From Pleurodeles waltl (taxonomy: Eukaryota > Chordata > Amphibia > Caudata > Salamandridae), in NCBI RefSeq assembly GCF_031143425.1, contig NC_090449.1:759660235-759724234 (forward strand): a stretch of 64,000 bases of DNA. The letters are read 5' to 3'. Below the pieces are notes generated by a model. That model searched no databases, was not told where the DNA came from, and saw nothing but the letters and a program-made list of their open reading frames with translations. Within the stretch, counting starts at the first letter, position 1. Every line of letters begins with the position of its first letter. The translations under genes were made by a program, and so were the position numbers. Below are positions 33,246 to 45,339 of this stretch, piece after piece.

Positions 33246-33566
33246 CGAAGTGGCTAGGGTATGTCCAGACATGGGTCCCTTGCTTGCTGCACCACTGGGT
33301 TCAAGCTAGCCTGGCTGATGAGGGGTGATGCCCCAAAACCAGTACCAGGATGCTCGCTTCTAGTCTACGGAGGACCTGGCTTGGCAGTTTGGGCTGGACT
33401 GCTCCTGTGGGGAGCAGAGTGAAGACTGATTTGCAAACAGCTGGGTCCACACGGGAGTGACAGGCCGAGCAAAATGACGATGGATTAAACCCAGATCTGC
33501 GGCTGAAGGTGATTTTTTGAAAAGTTTCAACACTCCGTCCATCATTTTACTTTGTGTTGTTGCCAT
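33196..33566. repeat. Diverged direct repeats of about 42 bp flanking a 280-bp insert
   Basis: The segments 33196-33241 and 33525-33566 are diverged copies (about 80% by eye), sharing the pattern TTTCAACRCTSYKYYCATYA. The sequence between them is a compact GC-richer block starting CACCCGAAGTGGCTAGG. This could be a SINE-like insert with an unusually long duplication, or a local tandem duplication interrupted later. The insert sits at the upstream end of the decayed gene. Confidence 0.5.
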
Positions 33567-34139
33567 ATGCCATGCACAACTTTCTGCAACTACTTATCGC
33601 TCTCATTCAAACTGAAAGTGAACTTCCTAACATTCAGGAAAAATATCAACACCCTTCTCTTCTGCTGAGGTTATAACGTATTATAACTGTACGCTAAGGC
33701 TCATTTACTGCTCCTTGACTATTGCCATGTCATGCCCAAAAGTGATCAGATGCCTAAGTTGTGTTGTTCTTACTGAGCACACTTAGTTTTTTTTTCTCTC
33801 TAAACTGTAAGATTGCACTTCACCATAAGGGCTCAGCAACAAAGGATGCCTCTTTTCTACAAGCCATCCTCATTGACTACCTGGAGACAAACATAACATT
33901 TTAATCTTTTCATAGTGCTTGTATCTAGTGTATCAGCATTTTACAAGCATACATACATGTTAAAAAAAGAAAAAGAAAAAAAGGTAATATCAAAATCACA
34001 ACCCATTTGTTCATTTCCCCATAACAGGAAAAAGAAAAAAAAAATCAACGTCTTATTTCATGTACTTGTACACGGAAACAAGCACAAGTCTTATTCAAAT
34101 ATTCAAAGGAGGACACCATCATTTTTAAATGTTTGGTTA
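33567..34139. other. Intergenic sequence, nothing recognised
   Basis: AT-rich DNA without a recognisable gene or repeat. It lies beyond the most distal candidate polyadenylation signal for MASTL. Confidence 0.35.
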
Positions 34140-34320
34140 TTTATTGGCAAAAAACAGAATAACAGCAGAACTAGGTTCTTGGTTGCAGCCAAAGCACAGA
34201 TACATTAAAAGGGGTGTCTATGGTTTGCGTGGTCTTAATTTTATTTTCATAGAAAATATAAATTGTAGTCACCAAAACTGACAACAGTAACACAGATGGC
34301 TAGCATCTGTAAACTGAATA

Positions 34321-34354
<34 letters not shown>

Positions 34355-36646
34355 AGAAAAGAGAGGAGGTAAAAAATTCAAATGCAGTGTTATTCTGGTC
34401 TTTTCTTCAAACCAGGACATAATGTATATTTCCTAACAGTTTAAAATTAATGACGAACTTGACCTTAATCTACTTGCCTGGAGAACAGCTACAGCATGGA
34501 GAAGAGTTTAATCACTATGAAGAAGCATTTCTGTTTCTCTTTACCAAATTTGACAGACAGTAGGGTTGTTGATTAAATCTAGTACTGGGATGCACAAAGA
34601 ATGTAACAATAACTTTCCAACAACCTTTATCACCTGCACCAAACTTAGCACCACGCAGAACACGAAAAATCTAGGCATTAGACTTTTCCTTCAATTTCCA
34701 AGTTAAAACAGCTGCGAGAATGACAAAATTACAAAGCATATTGTTCAAATTCCTGCTGCTGCTCCAAACTAACCATAGATGAAGCAACCATAACATTTAA
34801 GGCAAGACTGGACAACAACAGGAGGGTTTATACGGGCCTACTTAAAAATCTGATGTACCATTTATGAGTGCAAACCGAGACAGCAAGGTTGGCCATCAAA
34901 CTGAACAAATGGTTATCACATTAAACCTGCCTTATAAATATTCTATTTGCTCTGAAGACACAGCAGAGTTTGCATTTGAAGGCCTGAGCATCGTGCACAA
35001 GGACTTTGGCAAAGGGATATGCCACAGTGGAATGTCTGATCAGAACACATCACCTACCAGGAGAAATTCAAATGATAAAAACTAGGCATAGGAGTACAGG
35101 GGCTAAATCTCTGAAATATTTTCTACTGCTCAACAATACCAGAATCACCTGCTTTTTTATGAAGTGTTTGAAAGCAGAGTTTGTCATGCAAGCATATGAA
35201 TAGAGAGTAGAACTCTGAGGCAAAGACAATGAATAACGCCAAGTGGCAAAACTCCAGCTGATCACCTTCACGGTGCAATGTCCCCATGTCCACCACATGT
35301 GGCCTTCATTATTTCATTCCCTCTAGTCCAATCAGCACAGACGTTAGAGCACATCCAAATCAAAAGCAAAAGCTGAACAGACCATAGTGAAACAGAACCT
35401 TTCCCACATAACCTCACTGGATTTCGTATATTACGCTCAAGAGTATGAACGTATGCTGGTTGCTACACCTGGATGAACATGTGGAGTGAAGGGGCAAAGA
35501 AGAGACATGATGGCGCTGTTGAAAGCACCTCAAATTCATGATTGATATGTACATGCCTTACATATGGTTTTATTAGTAAAAAGTGTTTTTCAGACAATCT
35601 CGAAAGCCGAAGGCATCAGGACATTTTACAGTGTACAGCAAAGGGCGAGAGTGGATCTGAGACTGCCAACTACTATAGACAACTACCATAAAACTAAGGA
35701 ATATATCCCATGTATCCAATTAACCTTTTCTTCACTTGGTCTAGACACCAAAAATACAGAATTTAAACATGCCACAGAACACATTTCTTCATCTTCAGTT
35801 TAATCTGCTGTTGTAATTATTGTATTAGTTGGTATTTCATGAGTTCCAGTGACTACTACAACATTGCAAAATGTGATTTTGTACATTGTCTTCAAATCGG
35901 AAAACCTGAAGCTTGTGATTTTAAGATATAAGTAGAACTGCCTACAAAGCAATGAAGTTACAATTATTGGGTAAAGAGTCATTTCTGTTTTTTAAATGTG
36001 AGCACACACCAGTGACAAATCTGTGACTGAATACTGGTTTTAAGAAATGGCGGCAAAGGACTCCGAGATGAATCAAACACAGATGTTTCTCGCAACGCAA
36101 AAATATTAAATTACTTATATGATTTAGCGACCATAATAAAAAGCAAAACATTTACTTTCCTACTATATTAAAAATATCTATACAGTTGTGAGTGAATAAC
36201 TATACACACAAGAGCAGCAGAATCTTAAATTGAAACAGCAAGTCAAGACAGTGTTTTCATAACATTATTAAAGAACTAACGTCTACGAAAATTAACATAT
36301 ATACAGATTTTGGTACTCACAAATACATAATAGACATTTGAAAAAGGATAAATTACTCGATGAATGACATTCGCATAAAGTGCATTAGCTGAAATACCAC
36401 AATGTTCATCTTAATAAAAAGAATTCTCTGGAGTAAAGCCACTTCTAACCATTGTCTAAAGAAAAGTGCATAGGTCGTTTCATTTGCATTATTCAGGCTG
36501 CTTTACAGATATTTACTGTTTCTGTTACAATTTAAAAGCACACTGATTACCAGAATAAAAAGAAACAACAATACATTTCACGGAAATACGACAGACTGTG
36601 ACAGGTATACAGAAGTCAGGAAAAGCTTGCAGCCATATTACTTCAA
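34140..36646 (-). other. MASTL: Probable MASTL 3' untranslated region
   Basis: The sequence downstream of the MASTL stop codon is AT-rich, largely free of identifiable transposons and has no domain-bearing frames. Minus-strand AATAAA hexamers occur at 35569-35574 and 34140-34145, giving possible 3'UTRs of about 1.1 or 2.5 kb. A 30-odd-base A run (T run in the gene) lies at 34321-34353. Which polyadenylation site is used cannot be told from the sequence. Confidence 0.45.
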
Positions 36647-36804
36647 CTACAAACTAAAACCTGACACTGTCAAATGCTGAGCATTGTTTCTAGCATCAAA
36701 GTAGGTAGTGTCGGTTTCATCGTCAGGTTGTGGAATGAAGGGCATTTGTTGGTTTTGTAGATTATTCCAGTCTAGGCCTTCGAACAGTGGATGAAGCCTA
36801 AGTT
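36647..36804 (-). CDS. MASTL: MASTL (Greatwall kinase), terminal coding exon
   Basis: After a TTTGTTTCTAG acceptor the exon opens in phase 1 and encodes [16 protein letters not shown], then [19 protein letters not shown] and the end [10 protein letters not shown] followed by TAG at 36647-36649. These are the end of kinase subdomain XI and the AGC-kinase C-terminal tail of MASTL, whose vertebrate C-terminus is almost identical. MASTL is the mitotic kinase that phosphorylates ENSA/ARPP19, making them inhibitors of PP2A-B55. The reading frame joins the exon at 53989-54090 exactly (G|AA = Glu). An alternative, a processed pseudogene, is ruled out by the conserved splice acceptor. Confidence 0.96.
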
Positions 36805-37349
36805 CTAGAAACAAAATGCACAACACAACCATGAAGAACAAACAAATTATCTGCTATGCAATTACTTCATTAAGAAGATGTGAAGGAAGAAATGGTTACA
36901 TACTTCTGTCCCTGGTTCTCCATAGTAGTCGTTTTATTAAAATCACACACTTTAGAATAATTCCCCATTCATACAGGGAGCCCGAAACAAAAACCATATA
37001 CTTAAATTACAAATTGGGTGCAAAAAAACAGCATAAAGCATACAAAGTGCTTCCAAACTTGAGAACCATTTAGGCAAAGGAGATGTAATAGGATTAACAG
37101 TAAAATAGCTATAGAAAAAGGCAGTCTGTGTCTTTAAGTACAGAGGTTTCCATTTCTAGGAAGCCTTGAGCTAGCATTTGCCTCTCAAAGTCAACTCTTT
37201 TTTATGGGTGAGATAACCGCAGGGGAGGCTGGAGGGTCATTTACAACGTTAATGCAGAACCAGGAATCAAAGTATTCAAATCTGCTGCATCGTAGGATCT
37301 TCACTGATAATCATACACATTAGAATAGAGAAGCAATCAAATCCTCACC
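36805..37349 (-). other. MASTL last intron, 3' part
   Basis: AT-rich intron sequence upstream of the terminal exon acceptor. No other exon or repeat is recognised. It ends at the target-site duplication of the L1-like insertion. Confidence 0.6.
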
Positions 37350-37360
37350 AATGCAGCTCT
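37350..37360. repeat. Target-site duplication, left copy (L1-like insertion)
   Basis: AATGCAGCTCT here is repeated exactly at 42375-42385, directly after the A-rich tail. The first A is ambiguous because the right copy abuts the tail. Confidence 0.93.
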
Positions 37361-38268
37361 CGAGGCGGGGCCAACCAACATGGCCGATCGGACGTGAGCT
37401 CCGTCTGAATCCCCCCCAGGCCGTATGTAACGACAAGGTGAAGGGGTGCAAAATGACTCTTCCTTCCCCCGCCCCCGGTGGCATGCCTCTGAACCCCCAG
37501 ATGGGGAGAGCCCACCGAGGGCATCAGCTGGGAGCGGCGTGACGCACGCGGCAGGCCCATCAGCCGACTCGCCTCGTGGTGCGGCCTAGCAGCGACCGGG
37601 GAAGAGCTGAGCGAGGACGGCGAGGGGCTGGAGCCCTGTGATGGCGCGGAGACCTGCTGGTGCCGCAGAGCAGGGGAGAGAGGCGTCTCCCCCTGCTGAA
37701 ATGCTCGGGAGCTGGGAAGAGCTCCGTTGAGGTGGGAGCCTGCGCAACACAACAGCAGGGAGGCGGAGCCCAGGAAGGGGCGACTATGCAGAGCCTGGGG
37801 GTGCGGCCTGAAATGGAGAAGGAGGTCGCCCCCTACTGACACACCATTAGTACCGGTGAAAAGAGGGACCAAGAGGTACTGTCTCGCCCGAAGAATTAGG
37901 AGCCTGCTCCGCGGTGCGGCGGCGTGGTCCCACGCAAGAAGAGGAGGGACTGGGAGAGAGGCCATACTGGAGGGAGCTGGTGTGAGGAGACCCGGTGGAG
38001 CCTGGCCGCAAGACAACAGGGCCCAACGGTGATTCCACAAGTGTGTGGTGGCGGGACACTTAAAAGAGGGAGCCACACCCGCAAATAGGCGACAGAAGGC
38101 TGGAACGTGAAAGAGCAAGTGAGATGCGGGGAGAGAGGAGAGGCATCTGACTCCCTCTTGAGACTTGGGCAGAGACCTAGAGGGGGCCCTTGTGAGAAGG
38201 AGAGACATCCTGGTCGGGGAGAGAGAGCCTACAGACAGGCACTGGGGTCCGGTCCCCGAAAGAAACAT

Positions 38269-39302
38269 ATGCCACGGCGGAAGGTGCAGGCCAACGGGGT
38301 CTCTAGCTATTCTTCACCGGCCAGAAGAGAGAGCGCCAACTTGGCACAAGGGGGAGAGATGGCACTCACAAAGGAGGACCTCTTGTCCTCCCTTCGCACT
38401 TTCAAAGCCGAACTGCAGGAGGAGCTCACGGCTGATATCAGGGTGATGTTGGATGCCTTCCAGGCAGACGTCAATGGGAAAATATCGGCACTTCAAGCAG
38501 ATGTGGACTCAGTCAGGTCCCGTTTCATAGACCTTGAAACACACTTGCATGATTTACAGCAGAAAGTTGCCCCGGTAGAGAATGAGATTACGAGTATTAA
38601 GGCGCAGCTCCACCTCGCCACACTTAAATGTGAGGATTTTGTGCACGCAGAGACAACATCAGGGTGCAGGGCCTGGAGGAGGGAGCCGAGGGGACAGACC
38701 TGGAGGCCTTTGTGGTTGGACTTTTTTCCACCCTTTTGGGAGAGGATCAGTGCATCGTGTGGGCGGCAGAGCCGCAGGTGAGTGGAGAAGGTCTAGAGAC
38801 ATCCTGGCAAAGTTGAGCTCATTGAAGGTCAAGGAACACATTCTATTAAAGGCACAACAACAAGACTCTGTCTCCTTCCAGGGTATACAATGCACCCTTT
38901 ATCAGGATAAAGCTCCGGCAACCCTGGTACGATAGCAACAAGTCCGCCCGGTGACGGAGGCCCTGAGAGAGAGGAACATAAGATATTGTTGAACTTTTCC
39001 CTTTGGTATGGCATTCGAACTCCATAATAGGGCATGTCATTTCACGGCTGTGGATGAAGCGGCAGCTGCGCTGGCCCAAGAGTCTGGAGGAGAGAGGGGA
39101 GATGCCAGCGTTGCTGCTGGAGCTGTGCGAAGGGAGGATACCCCTTCCACGTCAACGGATCAATGGAAACAACAGAGGAGGGAGAGGAAGACCCCCAGGA
39201 GATGACATTGCCCGACTGTCCAGCCGTGATGGGAGCTCCAGTGGATCACCAGAGAGAGCTGGGGTGCAGCCCCAGGTGGGGGCATCAATGGAAATGGAGT
39301 GA
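38269..39302 (+). pseudogene. L1-like ORF1 (coiled-coil RNA-binding protein), frameshifted
   Basis: The likely start is MPRRK at 38269. The N-terminal part contains a coiled coil (ALTKEDLLSSLRTFKAELQE through DLETHLHDLQQKV). After a frame change near 38640 the RNA-recognition region appears as RDILAKLSSLKVKEHILLK and then, after a further break, TEALRERNIRY and AFELHNRACHFTA, typical of the ORF1p C-terminal domain. The protein would trimerise and coat LINE RNA. At least two frame disruptions make it non-functional. Confidence 0.75.
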
Positions 39303-39746
39303 CGGGACGGGGAAGCTTCTCCTCTGGGAGGACTGTCTTGCTTTGAGAAGCCCAATAAGGACCTTATCTCTACATGACAATCGGGCATGAATCCGCTCCT
39401 GCTGGATATGGGAGCTCTGGGAGGGCTCCTTCGCTCTTATACACTTTGGATTGATGAGGCCTGGGGAGAGGGGGAGAAGGAGGAGGCAGATTTGGACCCT
39501 GTCCATGAAATGAATAAAAGTAGGGAAGTTTCCAGTTCTATATTTTCTTGTTTACTATTTTATATCTCTTGCAAGATGTACTTTTGGTTTGTTCTTTGCT
39601 CACCATCCCTTTAGATATCCAAAGAGTCATGTGGAGAACCTAAAAGATGCTTTGAGTTCCGAATGGGGGAGGACGGGGGTCATGGTGCGGCGTATTGGAG
39701 ACAATGTTAAAGGTCTGGTTGAGAGAGGTTCAGTTCCGGAGAGGAA

Positions 39747-41939
39747 ATGCTGGAACTGCTTTCATGGAATGTGAAGGGACGCCAAATTATACTCTAAAAT
39801 CCTGGCATTGAGGATGTTATGCCAGAGCTGATACATCCAGACCAATCGTGCTTTATCAAGGGGCGCCAAACGCATTATAATCTGCGACGTGTCATCCATT
39901 TGATGGACAAGGTTAATAAGAAACAGGTCCCAGCGCTTTTATTGGTGCTTGATGCTGAAAAAGCATTTGATAGGGTGGAGTGGACATTTTTGGTGGCAAC
40001 CATGAGACATTTCGGATTCGGGGAACAAATTATAACAATGGTAATGAGCAACTATTCATGCCCCAGATCCCGCATTTCAGTAAATGGGGTGATTTTGGAG
40101 TTTTTTGATCTGTCGCGAAGTACGAGGCAGGGATGCCCTATTTCCCAGCTGCTCTTTGCGTTGAGTGCTGAGCCCTTGGCGGTGTGGGTGAGAGCATGCC
40201 CTACATTCCCAGGCATTAGATTTGGCTCCGACCACCATAAAATGTCCTTGTTTGCTGATGATATTTTATTATTCGTCACTGAACCCCGCACATCTCTTGT
40301 GGCAATTCAAGAGGAGTTATCACTCTTCGAGCAGATGGCAGGTTTTAAAGTAAACACGGGGAAATCATATCTCCTCAACCTGTCGATGCCCGCAGTTGTA
40401 ATGGTCCAAATAGCTTTCGTGACCCCAATTACGTGGGCTAAAAAAGAAATCACATATTTGGGTATTCGACTTGTTCCCAAGGTGTCCGATCTGTTCCAAG
40501 CTAACTATCCCCCCTTGCTCAAGTCATTACGAGAGGACTTTAAGAGGAGGTCTCCTCTCTGGCTGTTCTGGCTGGGGCGCATCAATAGCATTAAGATGAC
40601 ACTGCTCCCCCGATTCCTCTACCTCTTTCAGAGCATCCCCGTTGACATTTTGCCAGATTTTATCGCAGAGACCCGGACGATGTTCACGAGGTTCATTTTG
40701 CAGGGAGCAAGGGCTACAGTATCATATAAATTACTGGTGCGCTCCAAGGAAGAGGGCGGGTTGGTACTCCCGGACCTCCTCCAGTACTATAGAGCTGCAC
40801 AGCTGCATGTACTGGCTGGATGGTCCCTCCAAGAGTCAGAAAAGCTGTGGCTTCATATTGATAGGGCGGTCACAGGCAAGACTTTGTGGGATGTTCCCTG
40901 GAAGCCCAAGGGGGCACAACCACAAAACGTATACATTAGCACACCCACCGCCACTACCCTTAAAGTGTGGGACAAGGTGACAGGAGCCTACGAGATCACA
41001 TCCTTTCCTTCACCACATACCCCCATCCATTTTAACAAGGCTTTCCCCCCGGGGGAAGCTATAGGGCCCTTTGATAAATGGAGAGGGGGGGTGCTTGCGA
41101 ATTGCAGATTTATACCATGGGGACCAACTCCGTAAGTTTAATAATTGTTGCAGAGATTTCCAGCTCCCAAACACTACCATTTTACACAGTTGGTGCATTG
41201 GGTTACACAGCCACACATGCGGGAGGCAACCACAAGGGATCTTCTCCCAATGGAGCGATTTGTGCAACGGGGAGGAGTGACGAGGTGCAGTACTGCAACG
41301 CTGTATACTATACTGGCTGCTGCACAGAGGGCGCCGACCCCTCAACACACCCCCTTTTGGGAACAGGTGTTGGGCATGTTGGTGGGAGAGGACCGTTGGC
41401 GACATCTATCTCATGACATATCCAAACATAACCGCTCAATGGGTGCCAGGGAAGTACACTACAAACTGCTCTACATTTGGTACCTCTACCCCGAGAAGCT
41501 TAAGAAACTATACGCCCAGGTGTCCGATAGATGTTGGCGAGGCTGTGGCATTTTGGGGGATTTTGGACACATTTGGTGGGACTGCACAACTATTCGCCCC
41601 AATTGGAACAAAATACTATCACACCTTAAATAGATATTAGGATATCCCGCACGGACCTCTCCGGAGCATATTCTTTTGGGCCTTCGAGCCCAGGAACTGC
41701 AGCACCAATCACAAGAGGACTGTGCCATTCTATGGTTGGCACTAGGGGCGGCGAAGACAACATTAGCGTCCTTCTGGAAAAGGGCAGACCAAACCCCAAT
41801 AGCCCTGTGGTTCACCAGGTTGCGGAGGAGCCTCGCCATAGAGCATCTGGCTGACAAAGGGGATGGCTCGCGCAGTAGTTTTGATTGTATCGGGGAACCT
41901 CCCCTCCCTGATCTCCTCCCCGCCCAGGTTTATCTCTAG
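39747..41939 (+). pseudogene. L1-like ORF2 (reverse transcriptase), internally deleted and frameshifted
   Basis: ORF2 begins MLELLSWNVKG at 39747, the usual first strand of the endonuclease, and a few codons later jumps to ELIHPDQSCFIKGRQ inside the reverse transcriptase. The endonuclease and the first RT motifs are therefore deleted. The open frame 39819-41135 encodes 438 residues with LDAEKAFDRVEW (44-55), TRQGCPIS (102-109) and FADDILLF (145-152). After a frame change near 41115-41145 the C-terminal part ends with a Cys-x3-Cys-x7-His-x4-Cys knuckle (CWRGCGILGDFGHIWWDC) near 41550-41585; a further segment runs to 41939. It would not be autonomously mobile. Confidence 0.88.
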
Positions 41940-42374
41940 GGGCTTACCCCTTACTGCGTGTGGTCCCAGTCTTCGAGCATTGCACCTCTTCCATGTATAG
42001 GAACCAGCTGCCGAGATTAGATGAGTGGGCATGGAATAGTTCACTCTGGCTCAGAGAGGGGATTCCCTAACCACTGACTTTTTAGTTAATTCAGAAACAT
42101 TTTAAGAGATGGATCACTTGTTGTGTTGTTAAAGTTTGTTCTATATTTGTTTCAAATACTGAAAATTGATGGCTGTGCCCACCGTTTGCAGGGTAACACT
42201 GTTGCCTTAAATTTGTGTTTTTTTCTTTGAAAAGTTCTAGTCTTACTCCGGATTGGGAGGGGCTGGGAGATGACACGAACTACAGTGAGTAGCCTAATGT
42301 CTTACACTCATGGGCATGTTTATTTTGTCATACTAAAATTTCAATAAAAAATACATTTACAAAAAAAATAAAAA

Positions 42375-42385
42375 AATGCAGCTCT
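42375..42385. repeat. Target-site duplication, right copy (L1-like insertion)
   Basis: Exact match to 37350-37360, following the A-rich tail of the element. Confidence 0.93.
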
Positions 42386-45339
42386 AAGCCGTAAGAGACA
42401 TTATACCACAGAAGTCTTGAACAGGATTCTAATACAATATGAGCTCAAAAGATTCTTGGCAGTGGCTTTACCTACAATAAAATTAGCTTGTGGGTCATAA
42501 TCAAGACAACAGCGGCTTGCAGATGTATGACAGACTTCCAAGAGGCTGTTCAACAAATGTACGCTAACTGAATAGTCCACAATCAGATGAAGTAGCTGCT
42601 TTCCACTGGTTAAATGAGCTTTGGGTATAATAGGTAGAAGTTTGTATGCCACTTGCTAGTGTAAAACGAGGCAAGCAGGAATCCATCAATACATTGAATA
42701 TTTCAAGTCTGCTAAACCTGTACAAACTCTACCAAAGTTAATGAAAAGCTAATTAGATTGTCTAATTGATTTACATTTCTCCAGACAGAAGCTCAAAACT
42801 TCTCTAACATCTCAAGAGTACAAAGTGGAAGGTTTACTGAAAAATAAAGGGAGAGTTATAGATTGATTTATTTGAAAATCTGAAACCACTTTGGGTTAAC
42901 ACGCATGATGCTTTCTCGTAACCACCCCATTGGAGTGGAAAACTCAATGGGTTCTGGCACAGAATACATCTGTATTTTGCAGACTTTTCGAAAAAGTGAA
43001 ATTCAAGGTTAGATGTTGCAATGAAGCCTTGTGAGTGGCACTCTCACTGGAAGATAATCTTTCTATATGCTGTCAAAGATGTCTTTACTGGACTTTTTAA
43101 GAATGATGGCTGACGTGGACCTTTCCTATAGGCAATATTTGCTGTCAGGTGCACTTTGATAGAAGTTAATTGCAGGTTGAACTACGCCAGATGAAGTAAT
43201 TACAATAGCATAACTTCTTTGTATAAAATGAGATTGTATTTTATTGATACCAAAGATAAAAGCTTTTCCAGACTCAATTTGTATGTCAGTCTCTGGTGTG
43301 GTTTTATCAACAGCTGCAGAAGGGCCTGAAAACCAAAAATGCCTGGGTTAAAACAGTGTGATCAAAATCAGTGCTGCCTGGGTAGTATGCAACTTCAGCA
43401 GTATTGATTGAGATAGAGGAGTGGGAGGAAAACTAATAAAACAAACAAAAGGTGATGGGAGGAATGGTTGTAATAAAAACTAACCTATTGCAATCGCCTG
43501 GGGTACCATTCAGACCTATTGTTCTTTTGCCCACCATGCCACCTCAGTTTAGACGCAGCCACATGCCAATCAGTCCTGGCCCTGTCCAATTGGAACAGCC
43601 AACTTCAAAATGACAGGACAAATCTTCCCTGAACCAGAACCAAAACAACCCAAGACTGGTTTCACCCTGACTGGGGCTAGTCAGTAAGGTGTGGCTTGGT
43701 TCCAGTGGCACAGTGAGCCGAGACGCACGTCTGCGGATACTCTTGACACTGGGGGGTTTCAAACATACAAAAAGTGATGGAAGAAATGCATGCTTGCAAT
43801 AAGCCTACCTAACTACTGGCAATCGATAATTGTAGCATTCTAATCCATTGTTCTTTTGCCCACAAAGCCACCTCGGTTTGGACCCAGAAATTGACAGTAT
43901 GTTTTCCTTGTGTTTAAGCTCAGCAGATGCAAGGGGGGGCGTGATCTTGAGGGTCACAGAAAGTGACAATACAGACCGATTACAAACCAGAGAAGATCAC
44001 CAACTAGAAATAGGTAAACTTGCAGGCCAACAGATTGAACATTAATGTACTGTCTTGTGTTGTCCATGACTGATCCATACAGCTTTGAGGGGAAATCCAG
44101 AGAAAACACTGTATGTAGGAACCAAGACTGGATTTTAAATCAGGGTAAGGAAGGAAAGGCAATGGATCTTACTTACATTGGGGTGGCAAGTGGTTATAAT
44201 CGCAGTTAAGTGGGAATGCGAACCAATACTGATGTATTGTAATGTGATTACTTGCTTGGGTCAGGCAAAGGTTTTGTTGTTATTGTGCAAAACTGCAATA
44301 AAATGCTTCTATAAAAAATATCTGCAGTACATAAGTGTAGGTTCAGGGAAATTCAGTTAAGGACATAGCATGTTTAGTTCACAAAGCCGGAGGACGAACA
44401 GATGCTCAACAGGTAAGCTCAGTAGCCTGAGGTAGGTAGCAGGTGAAAAGGTAGTAGATCTAGGGAGCTCCCTTGATGTGAAAACCTGGAATGCTAAGAG
44501 TTTTGGGATAAGGATTACGAGAAGGCAAGAGGCTCAGAAGATGAAACTCTGACCCACTTTTACTAGTACAGACCCATCTAATGGCCTCTGAATGCAAATT
44601 CCTGGAGAGGGGAATATGAAGCGATGGCGCACTGTGGTTTCTTCAAGAATTCACAGGCAGAAATCAAACTAAACAAAAGACTCCTCCCCCACTTTCTTTT
44701 GTAGTCCAAAATAAATTACTCCATCCAAGTGGATAATATGTGGGAGTGACATAGGACATGGACTGCACTCTTTAAGGTTTACTCTCCACCACAACTTCAG
44801 ACAGCCACATTGAATAAAAACAGCCCTCTACTATTAGGAAACCCAGCAGACATACACTTTGTATGGGAAGATGCAAATGCTTTAATGGTAACAAATACCA
44901 ACAGGTCAGTGGGATAGTAGGGTACCCAAGCAATCCCACACACTTGACAAACTACTTCAGAGCCCTCGGCAGACAGATGGTATGGAGGTAAGAACGTGAC
45001 TCAAACAGTTGATACTGCTATTTCTGAACATATTTTTCGTGCAGAATTTTATTCCCAATGACCACATCCTCACAAGTTGTTGATATTGAGTACCTGGCCA
45101 GAGGTAGATCCAAACACTCATATCTCCTGATAGCCACAAGAAAAGCAGAAAGGTGAATGGAGGTCACAGAGCAGTAAGTATTGAAACCTAGAGGCTAAGA
45201 GACAGTAGTTACCATATGAGCAGACACTAATGAAACTTTACTGATAATGTGGGATCAACTCAATTTGTCATAATAATGTAGAAAAACCTATAAAACAGTA
45301 TTGTGGTTAAGAGCGCAGGCTCAGCTCAATCATAATAAT
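42386..45339 (-). other. MASTL intron sequence with a duplicated repeat unit of about 320 bp
   Basis: No MASTL exon is recognised here. A unit containing GTGATGG(G/A)AG(G/A)AATG and, about 80-90 bp later, ATTGTTCTTTTGCCCAC and GCCACCTC(A/G)GTTT occurs twice, starting near 43450 and 43770, suggesting an old tandem duplication of a dispersed repeat. Near 45303 GTGGTTAAGAGCGCAGGC resembles a tRNA A-box and might be a SINE remnant, but no full cloverleaf is present. Confidence 0.45.

Larger units (their letters stand above)
37361..42374 (+). mobile_element. L1/Tx1-like LINE with internal deletion, inserted in the last MASTL intron
   Basis: The element is bounded by an 11-bp target-site duplication and ends in AATAAA-containing A-rich sequence (42340-42374). 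It has a GC-rich 5' region, an ORF1 with coiled coil, the start of ORF2, the reverse transcriptase, and a C-terminal zinc knuckle. Most of the endonuclease and the N-terminal part of RT are missing at about 39780-39815. It lies antisense to MASTL, the orientation most tolerated in introns. A 307-codon minus-strand frame at 37345-38268 is an antisense by-product of the GC-rich 5' region. Confidence 0.93.

Noticed and set aside
34864..35085. Plus-strand exon of the neighbouring gene ACBD5 (next to MASTL in mammals)
   Set aside because: The frame has no similarity that I can recognise to ACBD5, and no acyl-CoA-binding or C-terminal membrane segment was found in the window.
37345..38268. 307-codon minus-strand open frame
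   Set aside because: It is antisense to the GC-rich 5' region of the L1-like element, crosses the insertion boundary and shows no domain.
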